Origin: Methylococcus capsulatus str. Texas = ATCC 19069
GTDB taxonomy: Bacteria > Pseudomonadota > Gammaproteobacteria > Methylococcales > Methylococcaceae
Direction: 5' to 3'
Length of the DNA stretch: 64,000 nt
Assembly (NCBI RefSeq): GCF_000424685.1
Contig: NZ_AUKJ01000019.1
Coordinates: 1-64,000, forward strand
Shown here piece after piece: positions 30,868 to 40,360 of the stretch (its first letter is position 1; every line of letters starts with the position of its first letter). Below the pieces are notes generated by a model, which did not search any database, was not told the DNA's origin, and saw nothing but the letters and a program-made list of their open reading frames with translations. The translations under genes were made by a program, and so were the position numbers.

Positions 30868-32058
30868 ATGAACAAGGCTTTGTGGTATGTCGTCTTGCCC
30901 GCATTGCTGGTCACCGTCCTGGCGCAGCGCTTCGGCCATCTTACGGTCAACTTCCCGCTCAAATCCGTGTTCGGCGGAGCAGCGCCCGCCGAGGCGGCTT
31001 TGCACCGGAGGATCGCGCTGCCTTCGGGGTTCAGCCTCACGGTTTACGCGGCGGACTTGCCGGGGGCCCGGATGCTGCGCTTTACCCGGACCGGCGACCT
31101 GCTGGTCAGCCAGCCGCATGCCGGCGCCATCGTCCTGCTGGAAAAGGACGCCGACGGTGATGGCCGCCCCGACGGCCGGCGGCAACTGCTGACGGGACTC
31201 AGTCGGCCGCACGGCCTCGATCTCCGCGACGGGTGGCTCTACGTGGCGGAAACCTACGGCGTCGTTCGCGTCCGTTACGACGCGGCCGAGCGGCAGATTT
31301 CCGGGGCGCCTGAGATGGTGGTGAGCGGGATTCCCGGGGGAGGCAATCACTGGAGCCGGACTCTCAAGTTCGGCCCGGACGGTGGGATGTACGTTTCGGT
31401 GGGTTCGAGTTGCAACGTTTGTATCGAAGATGACCCGCTTCGCGCCACACTGCTGCGTTTCGAGCCGGATGGCACGAAGCGGGAAATCTACGCCACGGGT
31501 CTGCGCAATACCGTCGGTTTCGACTGGCGCCCCGGCAGCCGCGAGCTTTATGGCACCGACAATGGTCGTGACCTGCTGGGCGATGATTTCCCACCGTGTG
31601 AACTCAACCGCATCGAAAAAGGCGGCTTTTACGGCTGGCCTTACGCCAACGGCAACCGCGTCCCGGATCCCGATTACGGACGAGGACACGAGGCCGACAT
31701 TCGACGCAGCTTGCCGCCCGTCCATGAATTCCGTGCTCACGTCGCCCCGCTCGGTATGGTTTTCCTCAAAGGCGGGGGATTGCCGCAGGACTACCGCGGC
31801 GCCGCCCTGGTCGCCCTGCACGGCTCCTGGAACCGGTCGAAAAAACAGGGCTACGAGGTCGTGTCACTGCATTTCGGTGCTGACGGCCGGATAGCCGAGC
31901 GTCCCTTCATGACCGGATTCAATATCGACGAAGACGTCATCGGCCGGCCGGTGGATGTCGCCGAAGGGCCCGACGGTGCCATCTATGTGTCCGACGACTA
32001 TGCGGGGGCCATCTACCGCGTCCTTTACCGCCCGCCTGTCACCGCTTCCCACGACTGA
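30868..32058 (+). CDS. PQQ-dependent sugar dehydrogenase (sorbosone/aldose dehydrogenase family)
   Basis: A 396-residue secreted beta-propeller quinoprotein. The N-terminal hydrophobic segment WYVVLPALLVTVLAQ is a signal or anchor. The propeller begins at RIALPSGFSLTVYAADLPG; conserved segments are LSRPHGLDLRDGWLYVAE, NHWSRTLKFGPDGGMYVSVG, YATGLRNTVGFDWRP, EKGGFYGWPYANG and VALHGSWNRSKKQGYEVV. These match the soluble aldose / L-sorbosone dehydrogenase group that oxidises sugars in the periplasm. GGAGGACC precedes the ATG. It diverges from the sulfur transporter pair. Confidence 0.88.
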   Translation: MNKALWYVVLPALLVTVLAQRFGHLTVNFPLKSVFGGAAPAEAALHRRIALPSGFSLTVYAADLPGARMLRFTRTGDLLVSQPHAGAIVLLEKDADGDGRPDGRRQLLTGLSRPHGLDLRDGWLYVAETYGVVRVRYDAAERQISGAPEMVVSGIPGGGNHWSRTLKFGPDGGMYVSVGSSCNVCIEDDPLRATLLRFEPDGTKREIYATGLRNTVGFDWRPGSRELYGTDNGRDLLGDDFPPCELNRIEKGGFYGWPYANGNRVPDPDYGRGHEADIRRSLPPVHEFRAHVAPLGMVFLKGGGLPQDYRGAALVALHGSWNRSKKQGYEVVSLHFGADGRIAERPFMTGFNIDEDVIGRPVDVAEGPDGAIYVSDDYAGAIYRVLYRPPVTASHD

Positions 32059-32191
32059 CTGCATAAGCTCGGAAACCTTTGGCCCTCCTTTGGCGAGGGA
32101 GGAGTGTCGTGCAAGTGCAGCACATTGGGCACGGCGTCCGGGGGTGACCGGGTAGCCACTTCGGGGCGTCTTGGGGAGATGACACCCAACG

Positions 32192-32440
32192 ATGACCAAC
32201 GAAGACTCGAAATCCGGTGCCTTGGGGACGAGCACAGGTTGGCGGCCCAGTCCAGTGCGGCCCAACCATCGCCACCCCCAGAGCGATCCGGGGCTGGTGG
32301 CCGAAATCCGTAGGCTGCGCACGCTGCATCCCAACCCAGGCAAAGACCGCCCTACTGGCATGCCTGGCGGTTGATACCATCGATTGCGTCCGCAATGGCA
32401 TGCGCCGCTACCTCATCACCTTCATCGATCCAGCCAGCGC
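32192..32440 (+). pseudogene. remnant of a DDE transposase (IS481-like)
   Basis: Two transposase-like fragments appear in different frames. The first, DPGLVAEIRRLRTLHPNPGK, resembles the helix-turn-helix to linker region. The second, DTIDCVRNGMRRYLITFID, resembles the start of the integrase core around its first aspartate. The expected roughly 60-100 residues between them are missing and nothing recognisable follows. It is clearly non-functional and lies just before tRNA-Phe. The rest of the 32059-32555 gap shows no gene. Confidence 0.55.
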
Positions 32441-32555
32441 CTCGGCCGCCCTCCTCTCCAATCCCTCGTCCAACATCATCCCGAGTGTCAAAGGTGGGGG
32501 AGGCATACGCTGCTTGACTCAAGGAGCCGTTCCCTGCTTTAATTGGCAGCTCTTT

Positions 32556-32631
32556 GGCCAGGTAGCTCAGTTGGTAGAGCAGGGGACTGAAAATCCCCGT
32601 GTCGGCGGTTCGATTCCGTCCCTGGCCACCA
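32556..32631 (+). tRNA. tRNA-Phe (GAA)
   Basis: A 76-base cloverleaf: acceptor GGCCAGG / CCTGGCC, D-loop with AGCTCAGTTGGTAGAGC, anticodon stem GGGGA..TCCCC around loop CTGAAAA with anticodon GAA, T-arm GGTTCGATTCC, and CCA encoded at the end. It marks the chromosome-island boundary. Confidence 0.97.
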
Positions 32632-32640
32632 ATATATGAA

Positions 32641-32669
32641 GGTCAACCGTTCTCGGTTGGCCTTTTTTC
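32641..32669 (+). terminator. Rho-independent terminator after tRNA-Phe
   Basis: GGTCAACCG pairs with CGGTTGGCC (one G-U pair) around TTCT, followed by six T. It lies ten bases after the tRNA. Confidence 0.9.
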
Positions 32670-32922
32670 TTGCGCGCTCCCGCGTGTTCGCGGGGACTCC
32701 TGCGGATTCCTGCGGACTTCCTTCCTCCGGTCGTCTCGCCCATCTCGGACCCATTTCGCTCTCTCCGCGCCGTTATTCTCTCCAGCCTCGCTCCCCGACT
32801 AAGGGCCGAAGTCCACAGAGGCCGCAACGCGGACCCATACAGATCAATGGGTTACGCGCTGACGAATCAAACGGTTGGATTGCGGCATCGGCAGGCAAAG
32901 GAAACCATGTCAGTTGTGTTTT
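32670..32922. other. intergenic stretch without recognisable gene
   Basis: About 250 bases with no supported coding sequence or RNA. The minus-strand open frame that runs back through the tRNA is an artefact of tRNA antisense translation. Confidence 0.6.
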
Positions 32923-32963
32923 GTCGGTAGTTCTTGACAGCTACCGACGTTTCGCAACATTAT
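32923..32963 (+). promoter_or_regulatory. promoter with overlapping inverted-repeat operator for the abiE-type operon
   Basis: GTCGGTAG (32923-32930) and CTACCGAC (32941-32948) form a perfect 8-bp inverted repeat with a 10-base spacer. TTGACA at 32934-32939 sits within the spacer, followed after 18 bases by CATTAT. AbiEi antitoxins are known to repress their own operon by binding inverted repeats, so this is a probable autoregulatory site. Confidence 0.65.
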
Positions 32964-32969
32964 GACGAC

Positions 32970-33569
32970 ATGGACAGTTCGCACCAGAGCATTCTGGATC
33001 TTGCCGCCCAGCGCGGCCTTATTCGCCCACGCGATCTCAATGAGCGTGGGCTGCCCACGGTCGCCCTCACGCGGCTGGTGCGGCAAGGGCTGCTCCAGCG
33101 CGTGGGACGGGGCCTGTACGCAATTCCGGACCGGGCCGTCTCGGAACACGGCGCACTCGCCGAGGTGGCACGCAAGCACCCGCAAGCCATCGTCTGTCTG
33201 CTGTCGGCACTTCGCCTACATGAACTCACCACACAGTCGCCGTTCGAGGTCTGGCTGGCAATCCCCAACAAGGCACGTGCGCCAAAGATGGACTATCCCC
33301 CGCTGCGCATCGTGCGCTTCTCCGGCGCCGCGCTGACGGAGGGGGTCGAGGAGCACCTCATCGATGGTGTGCCTGTGCGCGTGACCAACGTCGCCCGGAC
33401 GGTGGCCGACTGCTTCAAGTACCGCAACAAGATCGGCCTGGATGTCGCGCTGGAGGCGCTGCGTGAGGCCTGGAAAGCAAAGCGCGTCGGCATGGACGAA
33501 CTGTGGCAGTTTGCCAAGCTGTGCCGGGTGGCCAACGTCATGCGCCCCTACCTGGAGAGCCTGACGTGA
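32970..33569 (+). CDS. abiEi: AbiEi-like type IV antitoxin / transcriptional repressor
   Basis: The protein has an N-terminal winged helix (residues about 1-55: QSILDLAAQRGLIRPRDL, TRLVRQGLLQRVGRGLYAIP) and a C-terminal AbiEi domain (HPQAIVCLLSALRLHELT, VTNVARTVADCFKYRNKIG, ALREAWKAKR). The ATG at 32970 gives 199 residues; an upstream in-frame TTG lies inside the -35 element and is unlikely. By family knowledge it counteracts AbiEii and represses the operon. Its stop overlaps the toxin start by four bases. Confidence 0.88.
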   Translation: MDSSHQSILDLAAQRGLIRPRDLNERGLPTVALTRLVRQGLLQRVGRGLYAIPDRAVSEHGALAEVARKHPQAIVCLLSALRLHELTTQSPFEVWLAIPNKARAPKMDYPPLRIVRFSGAALTEGVEEHLIDGVPVRVTNVARTVADCFKYRNKIGLDVALEALREAWKAKRVGMDELWQFAKLCRVANVMRPYLESLT

Positions 33570-34492
33570 GCAGCCGGAACACCGCCGCCTCGGTCCGTGC
33601 ACGACTGCTCGCCAAGGCCCGCACCGACAAGCAGGACTTCAACCTCGTCCTCACCCGCTACGCCCTGGAGCGGCTCCTGTATCGCCTGAGTGTTTCCGCT
33701 CATGCGGATCACTTCCTGCTCAAGGGCGCCTTGCTGTTCGATCTGTGGTTCGACATCCCGCATCGTCCGACACGCGACGCCGATCTGCTGGGCTTCGGCT
33801 CGGCCGAGATCCCGCATGTCGAGGCGGCGTTCCGGGATATCTGTGCGGTGGAACTGGACGACGGCATACGCTTTCAAGCCGACTCGGTACACGCGGAGGA
33901 GATCCGCAAGGAAGCCAACTACTCCGGTGTCCGGGTCACGCTGATCGGCCTGTTGGACGGTGCCCGATGCCACGTGCAGGTCGACGTGGGTTTCGGCGAC
34001 GCCGTGACGCCCGGCCCCGAGACCGTCGACTACCCGGTGATGCTGTCGGAGATGCCAGCCCCGAAGTTGCGTGCCTACCCCCGCTACACGGTTATCGCCG
34101 AGAAGCTGGAGGCGCTGGTGTCGCTCGGCATCGCCAACAGCCGCATGAAGGATTACTTCGATCTCTGGATCTTGTCGCGCTACACCGACTTCGACGGCAA
34201 GCTTCTGTGCAACGCGATCCACGCCACCTTCGAGCGCCGCAGGACACCGCTGCCGGATGGCGTCCCTTTCGGCCTGAGCGACGAATTCGCACAGGATCGG
34301 CAGAAGCAGACCCAGTGGCAGGCATTCTTGAGGAAGAATGCCTTGGTCGAGCTTCAGATCTCCGAGGTCGTTGCCGGTCTGCGTGTATTCCTGTCGCCCC
34401 CGCTGGACGCGCTCCAGCAAGGTGCCGCTTTTCCGCAAACATGGTTTGCCGGAACCGGGTGGACGTCGACCAGCGAGGAATCGGGCCGATGA
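33566..34492 (+). CDS. abiEii: AbiEii-like nucleotidyltransferase toxin
   Basis: A 308-residue member of the AbiEii/MenT-like toxin family. The nucleotidyltransferase motif KGALLFDLWF (residues 53-62) is followed by RPTRDADLLG (67-76) with the metal-binding aspartates. KDYFDLWILSR near residue 192 is the second family hallmark. The GTG start overlaps the antitoxin stop (GTGA), and the stop overlaps the next gene (ATGA). The toxin is expected to modify a nucleic acid target, tRNA in studied relatives, to abort phage infection. Confidence 0.88.
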   Translation: MSSRNTAASVRARLLAKARTDKQDFNLVLTRYALERLLYRLSVSAHADHFLLKGALLFDLWFDIPHRPTRDADLLGFGSAEIPHVEAAFRDICAVELDDGIRFQADSVHAEEIRKEANYSGVRVTLIGLLDGARCHVQVDVGFGDAVTPGPETVDYPVMLSEMPAPKLRAYPRYTVIAEKLEALVSLGIANSRMKDYFDLWILSRYTDFDGKLLCNAIHATFERRRTPLPDGVPFGLSDEFAQDRQKQTQWQAFLRKNALVELQISEVVAGLRVFLSPPLDALQQGAAFPQTWFAGTGWTSTSEESGR

Positions 34493-34977
34493 CCTGGAAT
34501 CCTGATCTGCTCTTGGAGGATTTTCGCCGAGTCGCTGGCATGGCTGGCGTCTCGTTGGCGCATGACGCCATCGCGATCGAGCGGCGCCCTGCACCGCATG
34601 TGCCGCCCAAGGCACTACCGCCCGGCACTATGGCAGTGTACGTCTTCTCGTTTGGACCTCATGTGCTGAAGGTCGGGAAGGTCGGCCCCAACAGCGCTGC
34701 TCGCTACACGGCTCAACACTACAACGCCGGCAGCGCGAAGAGCACTCTGGCAGCCTCGTTGATCAAACACGGCGAGCGCATCGGCGTCGCCGGCTTGAAC
34801 GAGACGAACGTCCCCGGCTGGATCAGGGAGCACACCGATCGGGTGAACTTCATCCTCGATGCGCCGCTCGGCATCCACGTCCTCAACCTCCTCGAGGCAT
34901 TTCTGCAGTGCCGCCTCCGGCCTGAGTTCGAGGGATTCGCCAGCCAACGGATCGATCGCGAGGGCGGACAGGCATGA
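34489..34977 (+). CDS. GIY-YIG-like protein coupled to the abiE pair
   Basis: A 162-residue protein of uncertain function. From residue 48 the pattern MAVYVFSF, 5 residues, KVGKVG, then AARYTAQHY (70-78) and LLEAFLQCRLRPEFEG (134-149) follows the GIY-YIG nuclease order: a VYVF strand in place of GIY, a KVG strand in place of YIG, then an arginine and a late glutamate. The motif tyrosines are only partly kept, so the match is remote. The 47-residue N-terminal part is unmatched. It overlaps the toxin stop and the next start by four bases each, placing it firmly in the operon. Confidence 0.6.
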   Translation: MTWNPDLLLEDFRRVAGMAGVSLAHDAIAIERRPAPHVPPKALPPGTMAVYVFSFGPHVLKVGKVGPNSAARYTAQHYNAGSAKSTLAASLIKHGERIGVAGLNETNVPGWIREHTDRVNFILDAPLGIHVLNLLEAFLQCRLRPEFEGFASQRIDREGGQA

Positions 34978-35561
34978 AAGAGGACATCCTCGAACAGATG
35001 GTGGACGAGTACCTGCAGCACAAAGGGTACTTCACCAGGCACAACATCAAGTTCCGGCCCGCCGGCGATCACGTGGAGTACGACACCCGCCAGGATGCTG
35101 TGCATAGCGACATCGACGTGATCGGCATCCATCCGCGACTCGACGGTGCGCGTCGGGTGATGGTGGTGAGCTGCAAGAGCTGGCAGGGTGGCTTTCGTCC
35201 CGAATACTGGGTCGACGCGATCGCCAAGAACAAGGTGGTCTCGGGGCGTGAGGCCTGGCGCGGTTTCCGCGAACTGACCAGGGAGAAGTGGGCCGCAGCG
35301 TTCAGGACGATGGTCGCAGAACTGACGGGATCGTCCTCGTTCACCTACATCACGGCCGTCACGAAAGTCGTCGGCAACCGAGCGGCGTGGCAGGACAACG
35401 CGACGTTCTGCGAGAATCTCGGCGGCAACCCCATCGAGATACTGACCTTCGGCGACATGCTGAAGGAACTCTTCCCGTCCATCGACACGACTCCGGCATC
35501 ATCGGAAGTCGGACGGGTTCTGCAGCTGATCAAGGCGTCAGGCTGGTCTCTCGACAAGTAA
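34974..35561 (+). CDS. restriction-endonuclease-like (PD-(D/E)XK) protein coupled to the abiE pair
   Basis: A 195-residue protein. SDIDVIGIHP (residues 45-54) followed by RVMVVSCKSWQGG (61-73) fits the PD-(D/E)XK pattern, with an acidic residue, a beta strand, then x-C-K where the acidic partner is replaced by Ser-Cys before the lysine, as in some divergent nucleases. Its ATG overlaps the previous stop (ATGA), making a fully coupled four-gene unit. The remaining helical part has no recognised domain. A nuclease role is plausible but not certain. Confidence 0.6.
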   Translation: MKEDILEQMVDEYLQHKGYFTRHNIKFRPAGDHVEYDTRQDAVHSDIDVIGIHPRLDGARRVMVVSCKSWQGGFRPEYWVDAIAKNKVVSGREAWRGFRELTREKWAAAFRTMVAELTGSSSFTYITAVTKVVGNRAAWQDNATFCENLGGNPIEILTFGDMLKELFPSIDTTPASSEVGRVLQLIKASGWSLDK

Positions 35562-35592
35562 TCCAACCCGAAGGATTCCCGTGCGACGGTAA

Positions 35593-36020
35593 TCAGCGAT
35601 CGATGATGGCCCGCTGCTCGTCCCACAACAACGGCGTTCCCGACGCCAGATCGAACAGCGTCACCTCTGGCGGCAAAGTCTCGTCGAGGATGGCGGCGAC
35701 GATATCGGGTGCCAGGGTGGTGAGGTTCACCATCCGGCTCACATAGGCCCGATCCATCCCCTCGCGCTCGGCCACCTCGGATAGCGTGCGCGCCTCGCCG
35801 GACTCCACCATCGCCAGCCAGCGGTGGCCGCGGGCGAGCGCGAGCTGGATCGGCGTCGGCGTGTCATCCCACGGGCGTGGTTGCACGGCGCCGCCGTCCG
35901 GCAGGGTCACGGCCTTGCGGCTGCCGCGACGCTTGATCCGGATTGGCACGGTGACGGTGAGGCTGCCGTCGCTCGCGGTGATCACGTCTGGCTGACCGGT
36001 CTTGTCGATCAGAATTTCAT

Positions 36021-36024
<4 letters not shown>
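35593..36024 (-). CDS. helix-turn-helix protein of the serine-recombinase module
   Basis: The 143-residue protein carries a KorB/ParB-like helix-turn-helix in ALARGHRWLAMVESGEARTL and SEVAEREGMDRAYVSRMVNL (about residues 63-102), ending LASGTPLLWDEQRAII. Similar small proteins are regularly encoded directly after large serine recombinases in prophages and islands. Its ATG overlaps the recombinase stop (ATGA). A role as a recombination directionality or accessory factor is possible but unproven. Confidence 0.75.
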
Positions 36025-37375
<1,351 letters not shown>

Positions 37376-37379
<4 letters not shown>

Positions 37380-37873
37380 CGCCGGCCTCCCTGCTTCTTC
37401 GGATGCTTCTGCTTGGCCGGCGCCTTCACGCCGAAGAAGAGCGGCCCGGACCAGCGGGTGCCGGTGATCTCGCGGGCGATCATGGAGAGACTCGGGTAGC
37501 GCCTGCCCTCGAACTCGTACTGCCCGTCCTGGGCGACCGACACCCGGTGCTCGATGCCCTGGTATTCGCGAGTCAGCACGGTGCCGGGCATCAGCCGGAT
37601 GTCGCGGTCGAGCTTGCGCGCCTTGCCGGTCTCCATCAGGGCCTTGATGCGCCGTTTGTTGCGCTCCAAGAGGCTGGGATCGACCTTGCGGAACTCGATC
37701 TCTTGCAGCTTGTAGGCGATCCGCCGCTCCATGAACTGGCGATTGGGCGTCGGGTTCTCGCTGCCGAAGAGTTCTCGCCAAAGCGCCCTCATTTCCTCTA
37801 TCGAGAGATCCGGGAGCCCGGCGATCCGGGCGACGACGCTCGGCGGGGTGGGGGGGACGATGCTTGCCTTCAT
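37376..37873 (-). CDS. DUF2924 domain protein
   Basis: The 165-residue protein matches DUF2924: LPDLSIEEMRALWRELFG and NRQFMERRIAYKLQEIEF near the N-terminus, and LTREYQGIEHRVSV, FEGRRYPSLSMIAREITG and GPLFFGV near the C-terminus. This family sits immediately upstream of serine recombinases in many prophages, as it does here with an ATGA overlap. The biochemical role is unknown. It is preceded at 34-36 bases by a repeated block shared with four later prophage genes. Confidence 0.85.
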
Positions 37874-37908
37874 GGAGCCTCCTCCAAAGTGTTGTTGACG
37901 GGGTGGCT

Positions 37909-37940
37909 ATGAAGGCGCTGGTGGCCGGAGAAGCCAAGCT
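37909..37940 (-). repeat. repeated leader block, copy 1 (before the DUF2924 gene)
   Basis: On the minus strand it reads AGCTTGGCTTCTCC, a variable core, then CAGCGCCTTCAT. It ends 35 bases before the start at 37873. It is the most diverged of the five copies and begins at the stop codon of the 49-residue gene. Confidence 0.6.
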
Positions 37941-38089
37941 CAAACTCGCTCTCTGCGGGGGCCGCCTGCGGACTGAGCGAACACGGCCTCGCGCAGTCGG
38001 ACCAGGCCGTGCGCCAGTAAGGACGCGACCTCTTGCCGGCGCTGTTCCGGCGTCATCCGCTCGGGTGGTAGGTGGTTAATCGTGCACAT
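37940..38089 (-). CDS. small protein upstream of DUF2924 (49 residues)
   Basis: A short gene starting ATG at 38089 and encoding MCTINHLPPERMTPEQRRQE followed by an Arg/Leu-rich helix (VASLLAHGLVRLREAVFAQS) and a basic tail. The TPEQRR..VA.LLA.GLVRL pattern is recurrent in small proteins next to DUF2924-recombinase modules. No function is known. It is on the same strand as the module. The remaining bases to 38216 show nothing recognisable. Confidence 0.65.
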   Translation of the reverse strand: MCTINHLPPERMTPEQRRQEVASLLAHGLVRLREAVFAQSAGGPRRERV

Positions 38090-38216
38090 CGGTATCGGTC
38101 CTGAACGTCCAACTCGCTTGATGACGAGATTGTCCAGTCAGGCCGTGACCTCGGCCATCAGGGAGTTTCGGGCCGGTGCGGACTGGTGCGGCCTACTGCG
38201 AGAAGGCGGTGCCGGC

Positions 38217-39431
38217 TCACTCCGATAGGTGCCGGGCCAGCATCGTCCTCATGAGCGAGTTTCCGGGCTGCGTGCCGGCTGTCATCTCCCGGATCTGCTC
38301 ATTGATGCGCTGAGTAGGAACGCCTGCGCCGTGAGCCGCCTGCGTCACCGCCGAGTAGGCATCCAGCACATCAACGCCGGTGATTTCGTACCCATACCCA
38401 TGAGAGATCCAATGCAGCGCAGCCAATCCAGCCGCAAGTGCGAAGTCAGGATGCTTCTCAGCAAAATCACGGGCGGCGCGAGTCAAGGTGCGAGGATCGG
38501 TCGGACTGCGCGTAGCCAGTTCAGCAGCAACGACGAAGAGACCTGCATCCTTGGCTGCGGCAAACCATTTGCCCTCGGCGCGAGGCGTGCTGGCAATCAA
38601 GTCGCGCAGGATTTCTTCCGGCTGCTTGTTTGGATACTTCTTGGAAATGGCGCGAAACGTGGCGAGATGAGTCGTGCCTTGATTGGCTTCCAGCGCGTAG
38701 CGACGGTAGGCCTCGTCGAGCAAACCGGATGACAACAGGATGGCTTCACAGTCCTGGGCTATTTGCCAGCCCGGGTCATTGAGCCCGCGTGAATCCTCTG
38801 CATAGCGGATCGCCTCTGCCTTCTTGCCCATCGCCGATAAGGCTTTCACGCCCCAGCGCCGGTCGTGCCACCACTTGAATGGCGCCTTGTCGATCAACGC
38901 CAGCAATTCCTGGTGACGGCCTGCCGCGTACAGGGATGCCAGGCAAGCACTCGTGCCCTTGAAGAATCCGTGGCCGGACGCAGTCCGGCTCCAGACATGC
39001 TCGACAAGCGGCAGAAACTCATCGGCCCAGTGTGATGCCAACTCCGGGGTCACGCACAGTTCCCCCCAATAGTCGCCTAGCAGTTCGATGTAGGGCATCT
39101 CGTCGTCCTGCAGCGCTTGCCATAACCGTTCGAGCCAACGCTGGCGCAAGGGCGTGTCGACGTCCGCCTTGGCGATGAGAGGTACCAGTGTCTCGATGGC
39201 CTTGTTGACGGCGGAACCCAAGGCGCCCGACGAGCTATCGACTTGCTCCAGGGCTGGCGAGAGTTTTTCCAGCAGAGTAATGGCGCCCTCGGCCGCCAAC
39301 ACCGGCTCCTTGCGGGCGACCTGCTTGATCTCCGCGATGGCTTCCTTGATCCGCTGCACCGGCGTGTCGGATCGCCAACCGAACGCGTGTCGGCGGAAAC
39401 GGGAGGCAAACTGCCACTTGTGGGCACTCAT
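38217..39431 (-). CDS. uncharacterised alpha-helical (TPR-like) protein
   Basis: The 404-residue protein is not recognised. It appears all-helical, with repeated 30-40-residue units in the middle (CLASLYAAGRHQELLALIDK, ALSAMGKKAEAIRYAEDSRG, LLDEAYRRYALEA) that resemble TPR or SEL1-type scaffolds. The N-terminus is basic and Trp/Phe-rich, and there is no signal peptide or catalytic motif. It follows the ImmA gene by 17 bases on the same strand, so it may share its promoter and regulation. A scaffold or sensor role in an island defence or control unit is a guess. Confidence 0.65.
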   Translation of the reverse strand: MSAHKWQFASRFRRHAFGWRSDTPVQRIKEAIAEIKQVARKEPVLAAEGAITLLEKLSPALEQVDSSSGALGSAVNKAIETLVPLIAKADVDTPLRQRWLERLWQALQDDEMPYIELLGDYWGELCVTPELASHWADEFLPLVEHVWSRTASGHGFFKGTSACLASLYAAGRHQELLALIDKAPFKWWHDRRWGVKALSAMGKKAEAIRYAEDSRGLNDPGWQIAQDCEAILLSSGLLDEAYRRYALEANQGTTHLATFRAISKKYPNKQPEEILRDLIASTPRAEGKWFAAAKDAGLFVVAAELATRSPTDPRTLTRAARDFAEKHPDFALAAGLAALHWISHGYGYEITGVDVLDAYSAVTQAAHGAGVPTQRINEQIREMTAGTQPGNSLMRTMLARHLSE

Positions 39432-39448
39432 GATCGGCGACCCATTGC

Positions 39449-40360
39449 CTATCGCACCGGGTACTGGCCATTGCGGATGAAACGATCGTAGGTGTCCTCC
39501 TCCGACTCCTCATCGTCGTGATGGGCACCCTGCCACTCGGCTTCCGGCAGCAGGAGCAGGGTCAGGGTGTATTCGTACTGGCCAGCGTCCCTGATCATCT
39601 CATTGACCATCATGGTTTCCGGCTCGCGCGGAAACCAATGCCGTGCCGCTGTCGTTTGCTGCTGGCCGATGTCCAAGGCGTTACTGCTGTGCGCCAGCGC
39701 ATCACGCGGCAGCTCGATGATGTTCCTGCGGGTTGCGAAGTAGGCGCCAGACCTGAGCGCCGCCTTGTTCGACTTGGCCCACAGCATATGGTCGTCGCGG
39801 CTGGCGATGAGGACCGCCCGCTTGGGCGCGATCTCGGTCCAGCGCAAAGCTGCCGCAGTCAGCGAGACGCCGTAGCGGTCGGCGCAGTGACCCAGCAGAT
39901 CGAAGCTGACTGGCTGCCCGTCCACCTGTCGCCGGAAGTCGTCCAGTGGCATCAGCAGGGTCGAGGCGAAAAGATCCGCTTCGGCCTCGATGTCGCACTC
40001 GTCGTCATTGCCGGTCTCAATGTCGTCGTCGCCGCACTCGAAGCGGTCTTTCTGGTGACGGTGCAGGATGTAGTGCCCAAACTCATGCGCGATCGTGAAG
40101 CGCTTACGGCCTTCTGATCGGGTGGCGCTGTTGTACAGGATCAGCCACTTCGACCGCGTCTTGTTCGCCGCCAGCATGCCGTCGAACCCGTCCAGCGCTT
40201 CCCCCCGGACCTTGTCTACGGGCGAATCCGCGAAACACTGGCGCGAGTACTCGATGGCGAGCTCATCGACCTTGACCGGAAATCGATCCGTGCCCAGAAC
40301 CGCGTTGAGCATGGCCGAGATGCGGTTGGCCTCGGCCATGGGCTTTTTCGCCTCTGTCAT
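39449..40360 (-). CDS. ImmA/IrrE-family metallopeptidase
   Basis: The 303-residue protein has the zinc-protease motif HEFGH at residues 92-96 (FTIAHEFGHYILH) and the downstream glutamate in DIEAEADLFASTLLMPLDDF near residue 126. Such proteins cleave or inactivate a partner XRE repressor to derepress mobile elements. The partner is encoded immediately upstream with an ATGA overlap. The C-terminal half (after about 180) is longer than minimal ImmA and may sense a signal. Confidence 0.9.
   Translation of the reverse strand: MTEAKKPMAEANRISAMLNAVLGTDRFPVKVDELAIEYSRQCFADSPVDKVRGEALDGFDGMLAANKTRSKWLILYNSATRSEGRKRFTIAHEFGHYILHRHQKDRFECGDDDIETGNDDECDIEAEADLFASTLLMPLDDFRRQVDGQPVSFDLLGHCADRYGVSLTAAALRWTEIAPKRAVLIASRDDHMLWAKSNKAALRSGAYFATRRNIIELPRDALAHSSNALDIGQQQTTAARHWFPREPETMMVNEMIRDAGQYEYTLTLLLLPEAEWQGAHHDDEESEEDTYDRFIRNGQYPVR

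Noticed and set aside
32567-32827. Minus-strand open frame ending VARDGIEPPTRGFSVPCSTN
   Set aside because: This C-terminus is the antisense translation of a tRNA, a well-known false protein; the frame overlaps tRNA-Phe.
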